A DNA stretch of 64,000 nt from Glebionis coronaria. Its lineage: Eukaryota > Streptophyta > Magnoliopsida > Asterales > Asteraceae. Under the pieces are notes generated by a model that was not told the origin of the DNA, searched no databases, and saw only the letters and a list, made by a program, of their open reading frames with translations. Every line of letters begins with the position of its first letter. The stretch's first letter is position 1. Location of the stretch: contig CM046878.1 of NCBI GenBank assembly GCA_025667525.1, positions 400,389,275 to 400,453,274 on the forward strand, in the 5' to 3' direction. The position numbers and the translations under genes were made by a program. This document shows positions 43,850 to 53,891 of the stretch, piece after piece.

Positions 43850-44103
43850 TGATGAGATGGCATTTATACATGATCTCATCGTTCTTTTCGGGCTTTTAAT
43901 GCATAAAAATGTCATAATATACCATATATATGATTGTGTTTGTTTACTTGTGTATTTTAGGTATGGATATCGTAAAAAAGACAAAAGATCACAAGATACA
44001 AGGAAAAACGGACACGAGAAACGAAGCCGTACAAAGAACCGGACCCTAATTCATGGAATATTCAACAAATACCCTTGAAGACTTGAAGACATACAAGATT
44101 GAT
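43850..44103 (+). repeat. Start of 3' LTR of element D, cut by G
   Basis: 254 bases aligning with 8507-8760 with about six substitutions, including both arms of the terminal hairpin (43851-43880). Stops after CAAGATTGAT, where element G begins. The remainder should lie to the right of the window. Confidence 0.88.
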
Positions 44104-44760
44104 TGATGTATCGTGGATAGTATAGTGATAATTTGGATACGTTATAGGGTAAATTAGAAAATTGCCTTTAGGAAAAAGTAATAGACTAATAATACCAATG
44201 ACGAATTCAATTAAACACGTGAGTGAGTCGAGTTCGTTGTACACGAAGATCTTATGAATTTGAGACGTTTTGCTTTGATTTGGACAATCGATTTGAATTG
44301 GTTTTCGGTTTTTAAACTACAATTAAAATCTACAATTTAAGCTATTTAAAATAATTCTAAAGTGCATGAATCGTAAACCCCGCCTATTTTAAAATTCTAC
44401 AAATAATTAATATTTAAAAATAAAACTAATTAAAAATTTAAACTAATTAAAAATCTATAAAAATATAATCTATTTAAAAATTATAACTTTTAATCTATTT
44501 AAAAATCTAATTAATCTTTTTTAAAACTAATTTACCTTATTTAAAAATACTTTTAACAAATCTAAATTAAAAACTATATTTATTTAAATCTAAAGTTAAA
44601 AAAAATCTAATTAATAAAAATTTAAAATAATTAAACTTTTTAAATAAAAACATTTTTTTATTTTTTTTATATATTTATTGTTTTGATTTACTAAAATAAA
44701 ATACTTTAATAAAAAGATTTTTTTTAAAAGTTTACTTAAAATGAAATTAAAACGAATTAA

Positions 44761-45110
<350 letters not shown>

Positions 45111-47361
45111 AGAGTGACATATTTTTGGATTTTATTTCTTTTGACAGATTATACAAAGATAAGTCTCAGGAAAGACTTGTGTAATGCTAAAGATCAGCTG
45201 ATAGGAATCAGCACTTGAACCTATCAGTCAATGGGACTGATAAGCTTAAACTTAGTTAAGCTTTAATTCAGCAGTAACAATCAAACTAAATCATGTAATC
45301 CGCAGGCAATAAAATCATCCAAGCAAGCAGATTAACTAACTTCTAAAACTAAAAGCAGTCATTAATATTTGTCTTTTTAGTTCGTTTTTCTCGGTATCGA
45401 TTCGAATTGATATAACTATCCAAGCTCAACTTGATTGTTTTTGGTAAACTAATTTGGTATCTATCACTACTTGGCAAATAGCACGTAAAAATGTAAAAAT
45501 ACTATCTAGTTACGTATATGTACTAATCTACAAAACACATTGCAAGTACGACATTTAAATGCACAAATTCTAAAAATGTAAATGCAAATTTTGTAAAAAC
45601 TAATTTTTATAAACTTGGAAACACTAAGTTTTATTAATACCTAAAAACCTTATTAAAACAAGTTTACAAAAAAAACTAAGTAGTCTACTGTGAAACTTAA
45701 ATTGCCAACACTGTTAACTACAGATAGGAATTAAGCCCGAAAATTATTATAATAAGGCCCAAAATCGACTTAAGCCCAACAGTCTAACAAATCTTTTACT
45801 AATGAAACTAAACCAAACGAATTTGAACTAACAGTACAGTCAACTTAACCAAAATATTAACTAAAAGGACCTACAGCTCCATGTTCAACTAACTGGCTAA
45901 TAAAACAGGACTGGCACTGAAATGAAGGGAATGCAAGTGAGGGACTAAATGTGTCTAATTCGAAACTCAACGAAAAACTTAAAAACTAACAGATTCAAGG
46001 TTCGACTCTTAGCTACAGCTACCGTTTTCTAACAATAAACTAAGGAATTATCAGATCCTAACAAATATTGCATATAATGAAATCATAGATCAGGTTCAAA
46101 ACAAACTAGCAGAAACTAATCTCTACACTACAACTATAACACAAATTTTAACTATGTTTATGCAGAGAAATCAAAAGCATGATCATAGCTAGTTGACTGA
46201 ACGAGATCGTAGAACAAAAACATGTACCATTCAATCAGATATAGCAGACTTACAGAAACTTATACTACGACTAAATCTACTAGCAGTTTACACTAATAAT
46301 GGAAGAAAACTAAAAATGCGCTTAACCTATTCGTCCGTCGTTTAGTCCGTTGAGACGAAGCATGGCGCTGAGCCGGCTTGAACTAATCGTAACGTCGTTA
46401 AGCTATCTACTTGCTATCGAACTGAAATTAAAACCGCTTCACCAGCTATTCTGTCACTATAATAGCCATCCAAACGGACCTTTTATAAGATGCAATCAAA
46501 ATCAACACACCAACTGCTCTGCTCAAATCCAAAAGCTGGAAATATCATAAGCTCGAAAACTACAACCTGCAAAAGATTTGAAAAACGCAATTCTATTCTA
46601 ACAGGATAAGCGATACAGAATACTCAAAGATCGTAAAGAATTAATGGAAAAAGAACTTTGGAACTAACACTTATAAGCTGTGAGCTTATCAAACCGTATA
46701 ACAGTCTTGATAAAAAAACTTTACAGAAAACTATTGAGTAGCTTATAAAAGCAACCAAAAAACAAACACTCCTACTGATACTAGAAGGCACTATAACATG
46801 AAGTAAAAAGCTGCTCAAAAGCTGGTAAGACTCTTGCGTTTAAGAAACTTGAGAAGAAAAGTGAGCCTTAACCGAATTCATAACAGAATTATCACTCTAT
46901 TGAACCACTACTAACTGAATTTCTTCAACCCTATGAAATGTGATTAAACTGCTAACTGAATAACAAGTAACTCAAACAGATTTGAAACGGATTTCAACTA
47001 TCTTTCATAGCAATATCTACTATCAAATCCAGATTCACAAAAACAGAAGAAAAAGAAAAGATTAACAGAGTTTGAAACCAAGAGCTTGATTTTCATTAAC
47101 GGAAAACTAAGTTAGTTAAAACTAATAACAGACAATGTAACTGATTAAGCTTCTAAAAGTAACAATAATAGAAAAGAACAGGAGTTGAGAGAAAAGATAT
47201 AGAAAAGTTAAAGCTTTCATTAATGGTGAAATACGGTTACAGAACTAACAACGTAACTGAATTAACAGATTGATCTTAACAAAATATCTAACTACTAATC
47301 TACTCCTAACTATGTGTAAATCTACACCTAGTCTAACCGTTCCAAATGAAGGTCTTCATCT

Positions 47362-47371
47362 CTTATTTATA
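47362..47371 (-). promoter_or_regulatory. TATA box in 3' LTR of C
   Basis: Minus strand TATAAATAAG after GACGGC; copy in the 5' LTR at 55945-55954. Confidence 0.5.
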
Positions 47372-48061
47372 GCCGTCGAGTGGGGAGATGGTGACTTCAA
47401 TGACGTGTCTTGGCCAATCCAGTATGGACACGTGTAAAATACGAGGATTAATCGAACTCGTTCTTCATCATCTTCACATTTGGGGGTTTCTTCGTCTTCG
47501 ACTCTTGATCTAATTAAATGGTACCACCATGTAGAGGAAAGAAAGGTGATCATTTTTGCTGTTGAAGGCTTCGCTTGAATCTTCATGGATCTTTCTTGAT
47601 TTGTGATTGCAGGTAATGGAGAAAAGGAGAAAGATGAAAGGTTTGTTTCTCTCTCTTCGAAGAAGACGAAGACGTTTGTGTTTGTGTATTTTGACCGGTC
47701 TTGGTCAAATGACCAAGTAGATATTAAACTTTTCACTTAATTTGCCATTTGGTCCTTCCATTCTTCTTTCTTTTCTAATGTGTATAGAACTTTTAAGTCA
47801 AATCTACTTTTCATCCTTTGTTTTGTTGAAAGTACAACTTAAGCCCTCGATCTTGGTAAATGATGGCAAGTATGGTCCTTGAAAGCTCTTTCGTCTTTTT
47901 CTTCGTCTTTTGATAAAATAAGTCCTTGAAAACGCGTCTTTGTTCCAAAATGTATCTTTCTTACCTGAAAACACATGAAACACAAATACACGCATAATTC
48001 TGATATTTTACAGTTAAAATAATGTATTTGACTGTGTTTTGAGTGGTTTTTGGATCATTAT

Positions 48062-48085
48062 TGATGAGTGTTTTCACACTTATCA
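48062..48085 (-). other. Terminal hairpin of LTR C
   Basis: TGATGAGTGT (48062-48071) and ACACTTATCA (48076-48085) around TTTC: nine pairs and one G-T wobble, reaching the very tip of the LTR. Copy at 56645-56668. Confidence 0.65.
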
Positions 48086-48097
48086 ACTCCCCTCCAC
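48086..48097 (-). other. Polypurine tract of element C
   Basis: Minus strand GTGGAGGGGAGT, directly before the 3' LTR. Confidence 0.7.
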
Positions 48098-50250
48098 TTG
48101 ACCATTGCCATGACCTCATGCAATGCAGCATTTTAAAGCTCTAAAATACACTTTTCTCATAATTAACCCACCTTGGCCATTTTATGATTTAATAAACTAA
48201 ACTATACTACATGATGAATGGTTTTGAATATTTACAATGCAATGCAAAGAAAACAATTCTATTTATATATTTTGAATTTATAAATGGTTTTGATGGAAAT
48301 AACTCATAAAGAAATCATTGACTTTGATTAGGGCTTGGGTACCATGGACACTTATCATCCTCAAGTTTCACTTTCCCCATACCAAGCTTAAAAATGGGAT
48401 CATTGCATTCACAAGTAAAAAGTGCATCAACTTATTCATGACAATTAAATGTGGAACCGGTTATTATTTGAGCAAATTGCTTGAAGGCAAATTTGTCATT
48501 ATTTAAAGCGTGAAGTATAAGAAATGTAAAATCCAAAAATAAGGAAGCACAGTTTTAATCCTAAGTAATCCTCTCATCCATTACTTGAAAAACCGCTCAC
48601 AATTACTACAAGTCCGTTCCAAGAATAATAAGTCATTCGCCTTATGTGTAAAATCCTCATGTCATGCTTTCATAAGTAGCTACACACTCGCTAAGGAAAG
48701 AAAAATAAAACTCACGCAATAATTTACATCCGCCATCTTTTTGAGACTTTGGATCTTCAACCCCGCAACCCGTCAAGGTAATATTGGATTGGAGCAATCT
48801 ATTGAATCTCCGCAACCCGTCAAGGTAATATTGGAACTCAATAGTCACTATAATTAACACCACACTGCCCCTCTTGGGAGTCTTGTATATATATATTTTT
48901 TTTTCTTTTTTTTTTCTTTTTTTTTCTAGCCACTCATTTTTTTTTTGTAAGCCGCTCTTATTTTTCTTTATTCCTCACTAAGAAATTTGAAAAGAATAAA
49001 AGGAAAAACACCCGCTAAATATTGAGCATGACATAAGTCTAGTACACATAAACCGTTCTAACTTAGAATCTTAATACGTACTCATACCAACCATGAATGA
49101 TTAGACAAAAATGCATAAGAGATTACAAATCAGTTAAAACCGTTCTTGATTATTTATTAACAATTATATACATGCGAAGAAAATAGATGTTAAGAAGAGA
49201 AGGGTTTAGCCACAAGTAATCATCATGAAGTTTATCTAGCCCTTTTATACTTGCTTCAACTCTATCATTTCCCATTCTCCACAAATTTAAAATCTCAAAT
49301 AATGAGATTGGTGGATGCTTAGCCTAATAGACCAATGAAGGACTACATGGTTAAGGATACTAGCTAGAGAATGCTTAGATAAGCAAACTCGGGTTGAGTC
49401 AAAATATCCATGGCGGGCCTAATATGTCAAAGAAGTCTAAACTTGTTAAACCATGTTTTTATTATATATTTTTTTCCTTTTTATATATTTTTGAATAAAA
49501 GAAGAAATATATACAATGCAAATGTGTTATGCAAAATGATTGATGCAAAAATTATGAATGCATATTTTTGGTGGCCAAAGTAGATCAAAAATTTGAAAAA
49601 TGTTTAAAAAATTAATTTTCCCAATTATCATGAAGTTAAGGCAATGGTCTAGGTAAGGTCACTTTGATAGAAGTCTCCCCTACACTTAAGATAAACATTG
49701 TCCTCAATGTTTAAGAGAATTGGAGTGAACTCCCCTACACTTATTACATTGATTACTTTGCTTAACCCAAGTTAAGGAAAAGACAACTAAAGGTTATTCA
49801 TTTTAAGCATAAGTGTTTAATATCACAATAGCAAAAACTAATCGAAGTGAACCAGATACACGGGCCTCCTCCATAAGCTCCAAGCATGAAATGTGAGAGA
49901 GAAACCCTTGAAACAAACACCAAAAGACGAAGAAAGGCACCCCTCCACTTCAACTCTACTATAACATCCTCTTAATTAAACCTAACCTATTGAAAATCTA
50001 CTCTACGTTTTCTAACCTAGTTATTCAATGCTTGAGTTTTTTTTAACCCTAAGTCGCTAGCTCGACTCGGCCCCGAATTAAGTTGTCCTTGGGGAAACAT
50101 CATGGAGACTAAAGGATATCCACTTTGAAGCACATCTCACATGATAACCTCAAACTTAGCACGTTGCCATTTACTATAAGATTTACAATATCCGCCTCGA
50201 TAAATGGAACGGTCCAACGTGTCTCCAGTTTGTCCAACATACGAAATTTC
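48098..50250 (-). other. 3' untranslated part of element C
   Basis: About 2.15 kb. Contains purine-rich tracts near 49672 and 49731 on either side of a perfect 9-base hairpin TAAACATTG-TCCT-CAATGTTTA (49692-49713), a small duplication with GCAACCCGTCAAGG (48766 and 48813), and a weakened post-stop hairpin at 50050-50069. No gene supported. Confidence 0.7.
50050..50069 (-). other. Post-stop hairpin of element C (weakened)
   Basis: Minus strand CGAGTC, loop GAGCTAGC, then GACTTA: four pairs, one wobble and one mismatch. About 180 bases after the stop, further than in the other elements. Confidence 0.4.
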
Positions 50251-51945
50251 TCAAATAGGAAGAACCCCAGGATCAAATACATAGTTTCCATCTCTACATT
50301 CGAACGACTCCAAAATAGGTAGCATCACCAAAGTAAGCTCATACAAGAAGCCTATATCAATCGAAATCACACTCTTAAGTCGAGTAGATGAAAACCAAGG
50401 TGTCTCAAATTTACGTATCCCAGGATCAAAAACCTTTCCCTTCATGGGAAAATAAGAAGATGAACTCGTATCAACCATATAAGATTCCCCCTTAGTGATC
50501 AAAGCATCATGAGAATATGAAGGTGTAGGCATCAAAACATTCATAACTAGTATATCCATGTTGGGCTCATCATCATCATCAAAAGGTGGGTAATCTTCCA
50601 TAGAAGGCATAGCGAAAGGAGGATCAAAATTAATAGTGTCTTGTGAAGGAGGTGTAATTTCTATGTTCCCAAAAAGCAAGTTCTCACTAAGACGAATCTC
50701 CTCTTCCCAACTAGAATCACTATCATCGACCTCAATATCAATATTAGCAAGAGTATCCTCTATGGTGGCATCAATCTCCATAAAAGAGTCCATATCAAAG
50801 GTTTTGAGTTCTAAAGGTGCCTTAGATGAAAAAGTATCAATCTCTAAGAGGAAAGGATCTTCATCAATAACAACCTTCAAGGGTGGGAGGGTGGGAACAT
50901 AAGGCTCAAAAGGAGGTGTATTAATGAGAGAATCACTCAAAGGGATTATATGATCATGAAAATCAATAGGTGTATCCTCTAAAACCAGTGAAGGATGATC
51001 AATCAAGGGTTCTTCTTCTATAGACTCATTATTAGGTTCTTCACACTCCTCAAAAAGTGGGTTATCAAAACATGTCTCAAAAAGAGGATTTGAATGTATC
51101 ACAAAATCACTTAGAGGAATAGGTGAAGAAGTCATAGAAGAAATGGAGTCATCATCATCAGAAGTAAAAGACTCATCACTATCATAAGGATCATCAAAGG
51201 TTTCATCACAAGAATCATAAGGTGGTAGAGGAGAAGGATCCACTTTTCCTATAGGAGCAAACTCTTCATCCAAATTAGGAAGGTCATCTTGACATGAAAA
51301 GTCCTTGGATAATATATCATAAGATGCCTCACTAGAATCACAATCATCATCCTCTACTTGTGGCAAGACTTGCAAAAACTCTTCCTCAATCTCATTATCC
51401 CTTTCTTTGAACAATTCATCAAGATCAAAATCACCAAAATCACTAGTAGTAGCATGAAGGTCAACATGTGATGAAATCTCAATGTGATCATGAGAAGAAG
51501 AAGTATCAAGACAAAGCTCATCACATGGTTCATTTGAAACACACTCAAGCTCTCTTTGGATTGGGATAAGGTTCTCAACACTAGAAGCGGTTAATACATC
51601 CAAATCGGTATTTGTATTAGTGCTAAGAGGCTCGTCCCCCATGGTTAAAGAGTCGGTGGGTTCCACATGAGGTAAAGGTGATGAAGGTGTGTCATCATTA
51701 AATGTCATACAAATCGAAGGTTCCTCATCATCTTCATCTAATAAGCATTGTTTAAGCAAATAAGCACGATTAGCAATGTATTCTTCTTTTATGCCTTTCT
51801 CTTCTACTTTTTCGTCTTTTGCTAAGAGCAAAGTACGTAACTCTTGCTTAAGTTGACGATATTTAATGTTCAACTCGTCACCAATGTCCGCGTTATTAGA
51901 TAGTTTCATCTTCGCGTTATTAAAAAGAAAAAAACATCTTTTCAT
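50251..51945 (-). CDS. Acidic FDPG/NPLF protein of element C
   Basis: 564 codons, very rich in Asp, Glu, Ser and Pro. The basic-helical start (NIKYRQLKQELRTLLLAKDEKVEEKG) looks like a short coiled coil. Then come long acidic stretches, two N-P-L-F motifs (NPLFETCFDNPLFEEC) and two F-D-P-G motifs (about 50423 and 50270) with a hydrophobic stretch (LYELTLVMLPIL) before the second. The same domain is the C-terminus of the gag fusion in A, B and G. It overlaps the upstream ORF by 26 bases in another frame, at a run of seven T, so the two may be one protein by frameshift or one broken gene. Function unknown. Confidence 0.75.
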   Translation of the reverse strand: MKRCFFLFNNAKMKLSNNADIGDELNIKYRQLKQELRTLLLAKDEKVEEKGIKEEYIANRAYLLKQCLLDEDDEEPSICMTFNDDTPSSPLPHVEPTDSLTMGDEPLSTNTNTDLDVLTASSVENLIPIQRELECVSNEPCDELCLDTSSSHDHIEISSHVDLHATTSDFGDFDLDELFKERDNEIEEEFLQVLPQVEDDDCDSSEASYDILSKDFSCQDDLPNLDEEFAPIGKVDPSPLPPYDSCDETFDDPYDSDESFTSDDDDSISSMTSSPIPLSDFVIHSNPLFETCFDNPLFEECEEPNNESIEEEPLIDHPSLVLEDTPIDFHDHIIPLSDSLINTPPFEPYVPTLPPLKVVIDEDPFLLEIDTFSSKAPLELKTFDMDSFMEIDATIEDTLANIDIEVDDSDSSWEEEIRLSENLLFGNIEITPPSQDTINFDPPFAMPSMEDYPPFDDDDEPNMDILVMNVLMPTPSYSHDALITKGESYMVDTSSSSYFPMKGKVFDPGIRKFETPWFSSTRLKSVISIDIGFLYELTLVMLPILESFECRDGNYVFDPGVLPI

Positions 51946-53005
51946 GTATCCGCATATTCTCCTCGTCTATTTCCTCAAAGCTCATGGTTTTTATGCGTTC
52001 ACGTTCCTTTTTATCAATCTTAACGAGTAAATCATCTAAATCTTTCTTGAGGAACTGAGAGGATTTGTTCACCGATTCTCTATAAATGTCACTAAATCTC
52101 TCGATATTAAACCATTTGTTCCTTACATCATCCTCAAGAGACATAATTTCTTCCCTTAACCACCGAGATTCTTCTCTCATTTCCTCGATACTCATCTCTC
52201 TCATACGTGTAAAAGCCTTTAATCTATATCCATCGTTTCTTCCTTGTTGCTCGACTAGAAAAGAAAGCTCATTGAGATCACTAAGAGCATAAGAAGGCGG
52301 ATCCCTTGGTCGACAATCATAACCATAATGGGGTTCTTTTCCACAAAACTCACATGAATAAGTCGAAGAATAGGGTGCAGGTGGATTTCCATAATTAGGT
52401 GAATTATAGGTTTGAAAAGAGTCTTGATTATGAAAGTTATCATGATCGTAACCTTGAAAATTCCTTTCATTTTGAAAACCCTCATAATGTGAAAATCCTT
52501 GATTTTGAAAAGTATCTTGATTATGGCATGGAAAATTTTCATCATTTTGAAAGCCTTCATTGTTTGAAAATCCTTGATTATGAAAGGTTTCTTGATTATA
52601 GCCTTGAACATTATCATCATTTTGAAAACCTCCATAATTGGAAAATCCTTGGTTTTGAAAGGTTTCTTGATTATAGCCTTGAAAATTATCATTATTTTGA
52701 AAACCTCCATTGTTTGAAAATCCTTGGTTTTGGTAAGGCGCATCAAAGGGTTGATCACGAAATGATGATGGATTTTGTGATGAAAAACCGGAATATCCCA
52801 TATAGTCATTACAAGTGTAGTCCATTTGAGTGTTAGGTCGAAAATTAGGGTTCTCGGTTCCATTATAAGCATATCCCTCCCTATAATAACCATTATTTTG
52901 ATCACATAAATAAGTATCGTGTGGACCACCACAAGTCGAACAAGGCGAATAATTAGCGTTGGCGGATCGTTGTTGCAAAATCTCCAACATGGAACGAGTA
53001 TCCAT
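51920..53005 (-). CDS. Double zinc-knuckle repeat protein of element C
   Basis: 361 codons from the ATG at 53005 (M-D-T-R-S, like M-Q-T-R-S in B; ten more codons are open upstream). The capsid is missing: a C-x2-C-x3-H-x4-C knuckle (CSTCGGPHDTYLC) comes at residues 22-34. Then an Asn/Tyr/Gly-rich stretch and four tandem 25-residue repeats (GFSNNGGFQNNDNFQGYNQE type). A second knuckle with canonical C-x2-C-x4-H-x4-C spacing (CEFCGKEPHYGYDC, about 218-231) follows, then a Glu/Arg/Lys-rich helical tail. It probably binds nucleic acid, perhaps the element RNA. It ends in a T-rich run where the acidic ORF begins in another frame. Confidence 0.75.
   Translation of the reverse strand: MDTRSMLEILQQRSANANYSPCSTCGGPHDTYLCDQNNGYYREGYAYNGTENPNFRPNTQMDYTCNDYMGYSGFSSQNPSSFRDQPFDAPYQNQGFSNNGGFQNNDNFQGYNQETFQNQGFSNYGGFQNDDNVQGYNQETFHNQGFSNNEGFQNDENFPCHNQDTFQNQGFSHYEGFQNERNFQGYDHDNFHNQDSFQTYNSPNYGNPPAPYSSTYSCEFCGKEPHYGYDCRPRDPPSYALSDLNELSFLVEQQGRNDGYRLKAFTRMREMSIEEMREESRWLREEIMSLEDDVRNKWFNIERFSDIYRESVNKSSQFLKKDLDDLLVKIDKKERERIKTMSFEEIDEENMRIHEKMFFSF
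52420..52735 (-). repeat. 75-base tandem repeats coding for 25-residue units
   Basis: Four in-frame copies inside the double-knuckle ORF, each encoding N-Q-G-F-S-x-x-x-G-F-Q-N and a Gln/Asn/Phe-rich half. Low-complexity, prion-like composition. Confidence 0.75.
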
Positions 53006-53870
53006 GTGTAACAAGGTGGCCGAATGTATATACAAGTAAAATGACGTTTTAAAAGCTTCCTCGGGGAAGGAAGTAATACACCAAAGGTGGTATGTTTACA
53101 CGTGTGCGAGTACACGTGTAAGTAAACACGACGAATGAGGGAGTAGCCCTCGGTCGACTTTGAAGAGAAAAGGATTATCCTCTTCGAGGTTTGATATGAA
53201 ATATACACAAGAAAGTATATATATAATTACTACTTGGGTGCAAGACCTCCAATAAAGCCTTCCTTCTTAGAATACGCACTAGTGAACAGGGGGTTAGGTG
53301 GCGCGAAGCACTTAAGTACCTATTGACACTTAGATGGCATTTTATAGCACATCGCCTTTCTATTCACTTTGTAGTTTTTATTCTTCGAATTATTGCCTAT
53401 TGGAAGTATATATCTATTCTTGCTTAATTAAATTCGATCGATACACGTGTCAAGGACCGGAACGCCCCCTAACACGGTGTATTGCCTCGGCAATACTTAT
53501 GGAGAATATGTATGTTGGTTGTTCTTATACGTATACGTATTTACATATAATAATATATAGAAAATATTTTTGTATTTATTTGATTTTTTAAGAAAAATAC
53601 TATATGTACGTAAAAACGATGAAAACGATATAATATATATTTTTTTGTTGTAATCTTTTAGGAAAAAGATTACTTTTTGGATTTTTTTTTATTTTTTTGG
53701 TTCAATTCTTTAGGAAAAGAATTGATTTTTGTGATTTTTTATTTTTTTGTATTTTTATCTTTTTGATTTTTTTTAACTTTTTGATTTATAATACGTAAAA
53801 ATAACGTTCACAAAGTGAACGGATCCCAAAATTCAATCGTCTCACTCGAAACCGTTAATCTTCACGAAAA
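53006..53870 (-). other. Untranslated leader of element C
   Basis: Contains CTTAAGTGCTTCGCGCC (53316-53300) shared with B and D, a TA-rich stretch (53530-53800) and a block near the primer site matching A. No supported ORF. Confidence 0.65.
53300..53316 (-). promoter_or_regulatory. Conserved leader motif, element C
   Basis: CTTAAGTGCTTCGCGCC on the minus strand, 17 of 17 bases identical to B and D though the rest of the leader differs. It lies 295 bases before the ORF start. Confidence 0.5.
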
Positions 53871-53888
53871 GAACCGGCAGCGGCGCCA
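53871..53888 (-). other. Primer binding site of C (tRNA-Asp type)
   Basis: Minus strand TGGCGCCGCTGCCGGTTC, three bases after the LTR end. Confidence 0.8.
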
Positions 53889-53891
53889 TTT

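Larger units (their letters stand above)
8507..44103 (+). mobile_element. Element D: Athila-like element with full gag-pro-pol, interrupted by B, H and G
   Basis: Own pieces are 5' LTR (8507-10523 plus 24444-26271), primer site (26275), gag-pro-pol (27019-32683), 3' untranslated part (32684-34369 plus 43369-43849) and the first 254 bases of the 3' LTR (43850-44103). It is the only copy in the window with reverse transcriptase, RNase H and integrase following an Athila-like gag, so it represents the autonomous partner of B and G. Comparable LTR bases differ at about 6 of 254 positions, older than B. It carries one frameshift and eight in-frame stops and cannot encode a polyprotein. Confidence 0.9.
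45363..48085 (-). repeat. 3' LTR of element C
   Basis: 2.72 kb. TATA box at 47362-47371 (minus), terminal hairpin at 48062-48085. It lacks about 60 bases present in the other LTR near 54605-54665. Open frames inside (46350-46550, 47356-47736) also occur in the other LTR and have no recognisable domain. Confidence 0.93.

Noticed and set aside
47356..47736. 126-codon minus-strand ORF present twice (also 55939-56319)
   Set aside because: LTR sequence of C, duplicated with the LTR; composition not protein-like and no known domain.
52255..53208. 317-codon minus-strand ORF overlapping the double-knuckle protein
   Set aside because: Out-of-frame shadow of the 25-residue repeats; no motif, while the overlapping frame has two zinc knuckles.
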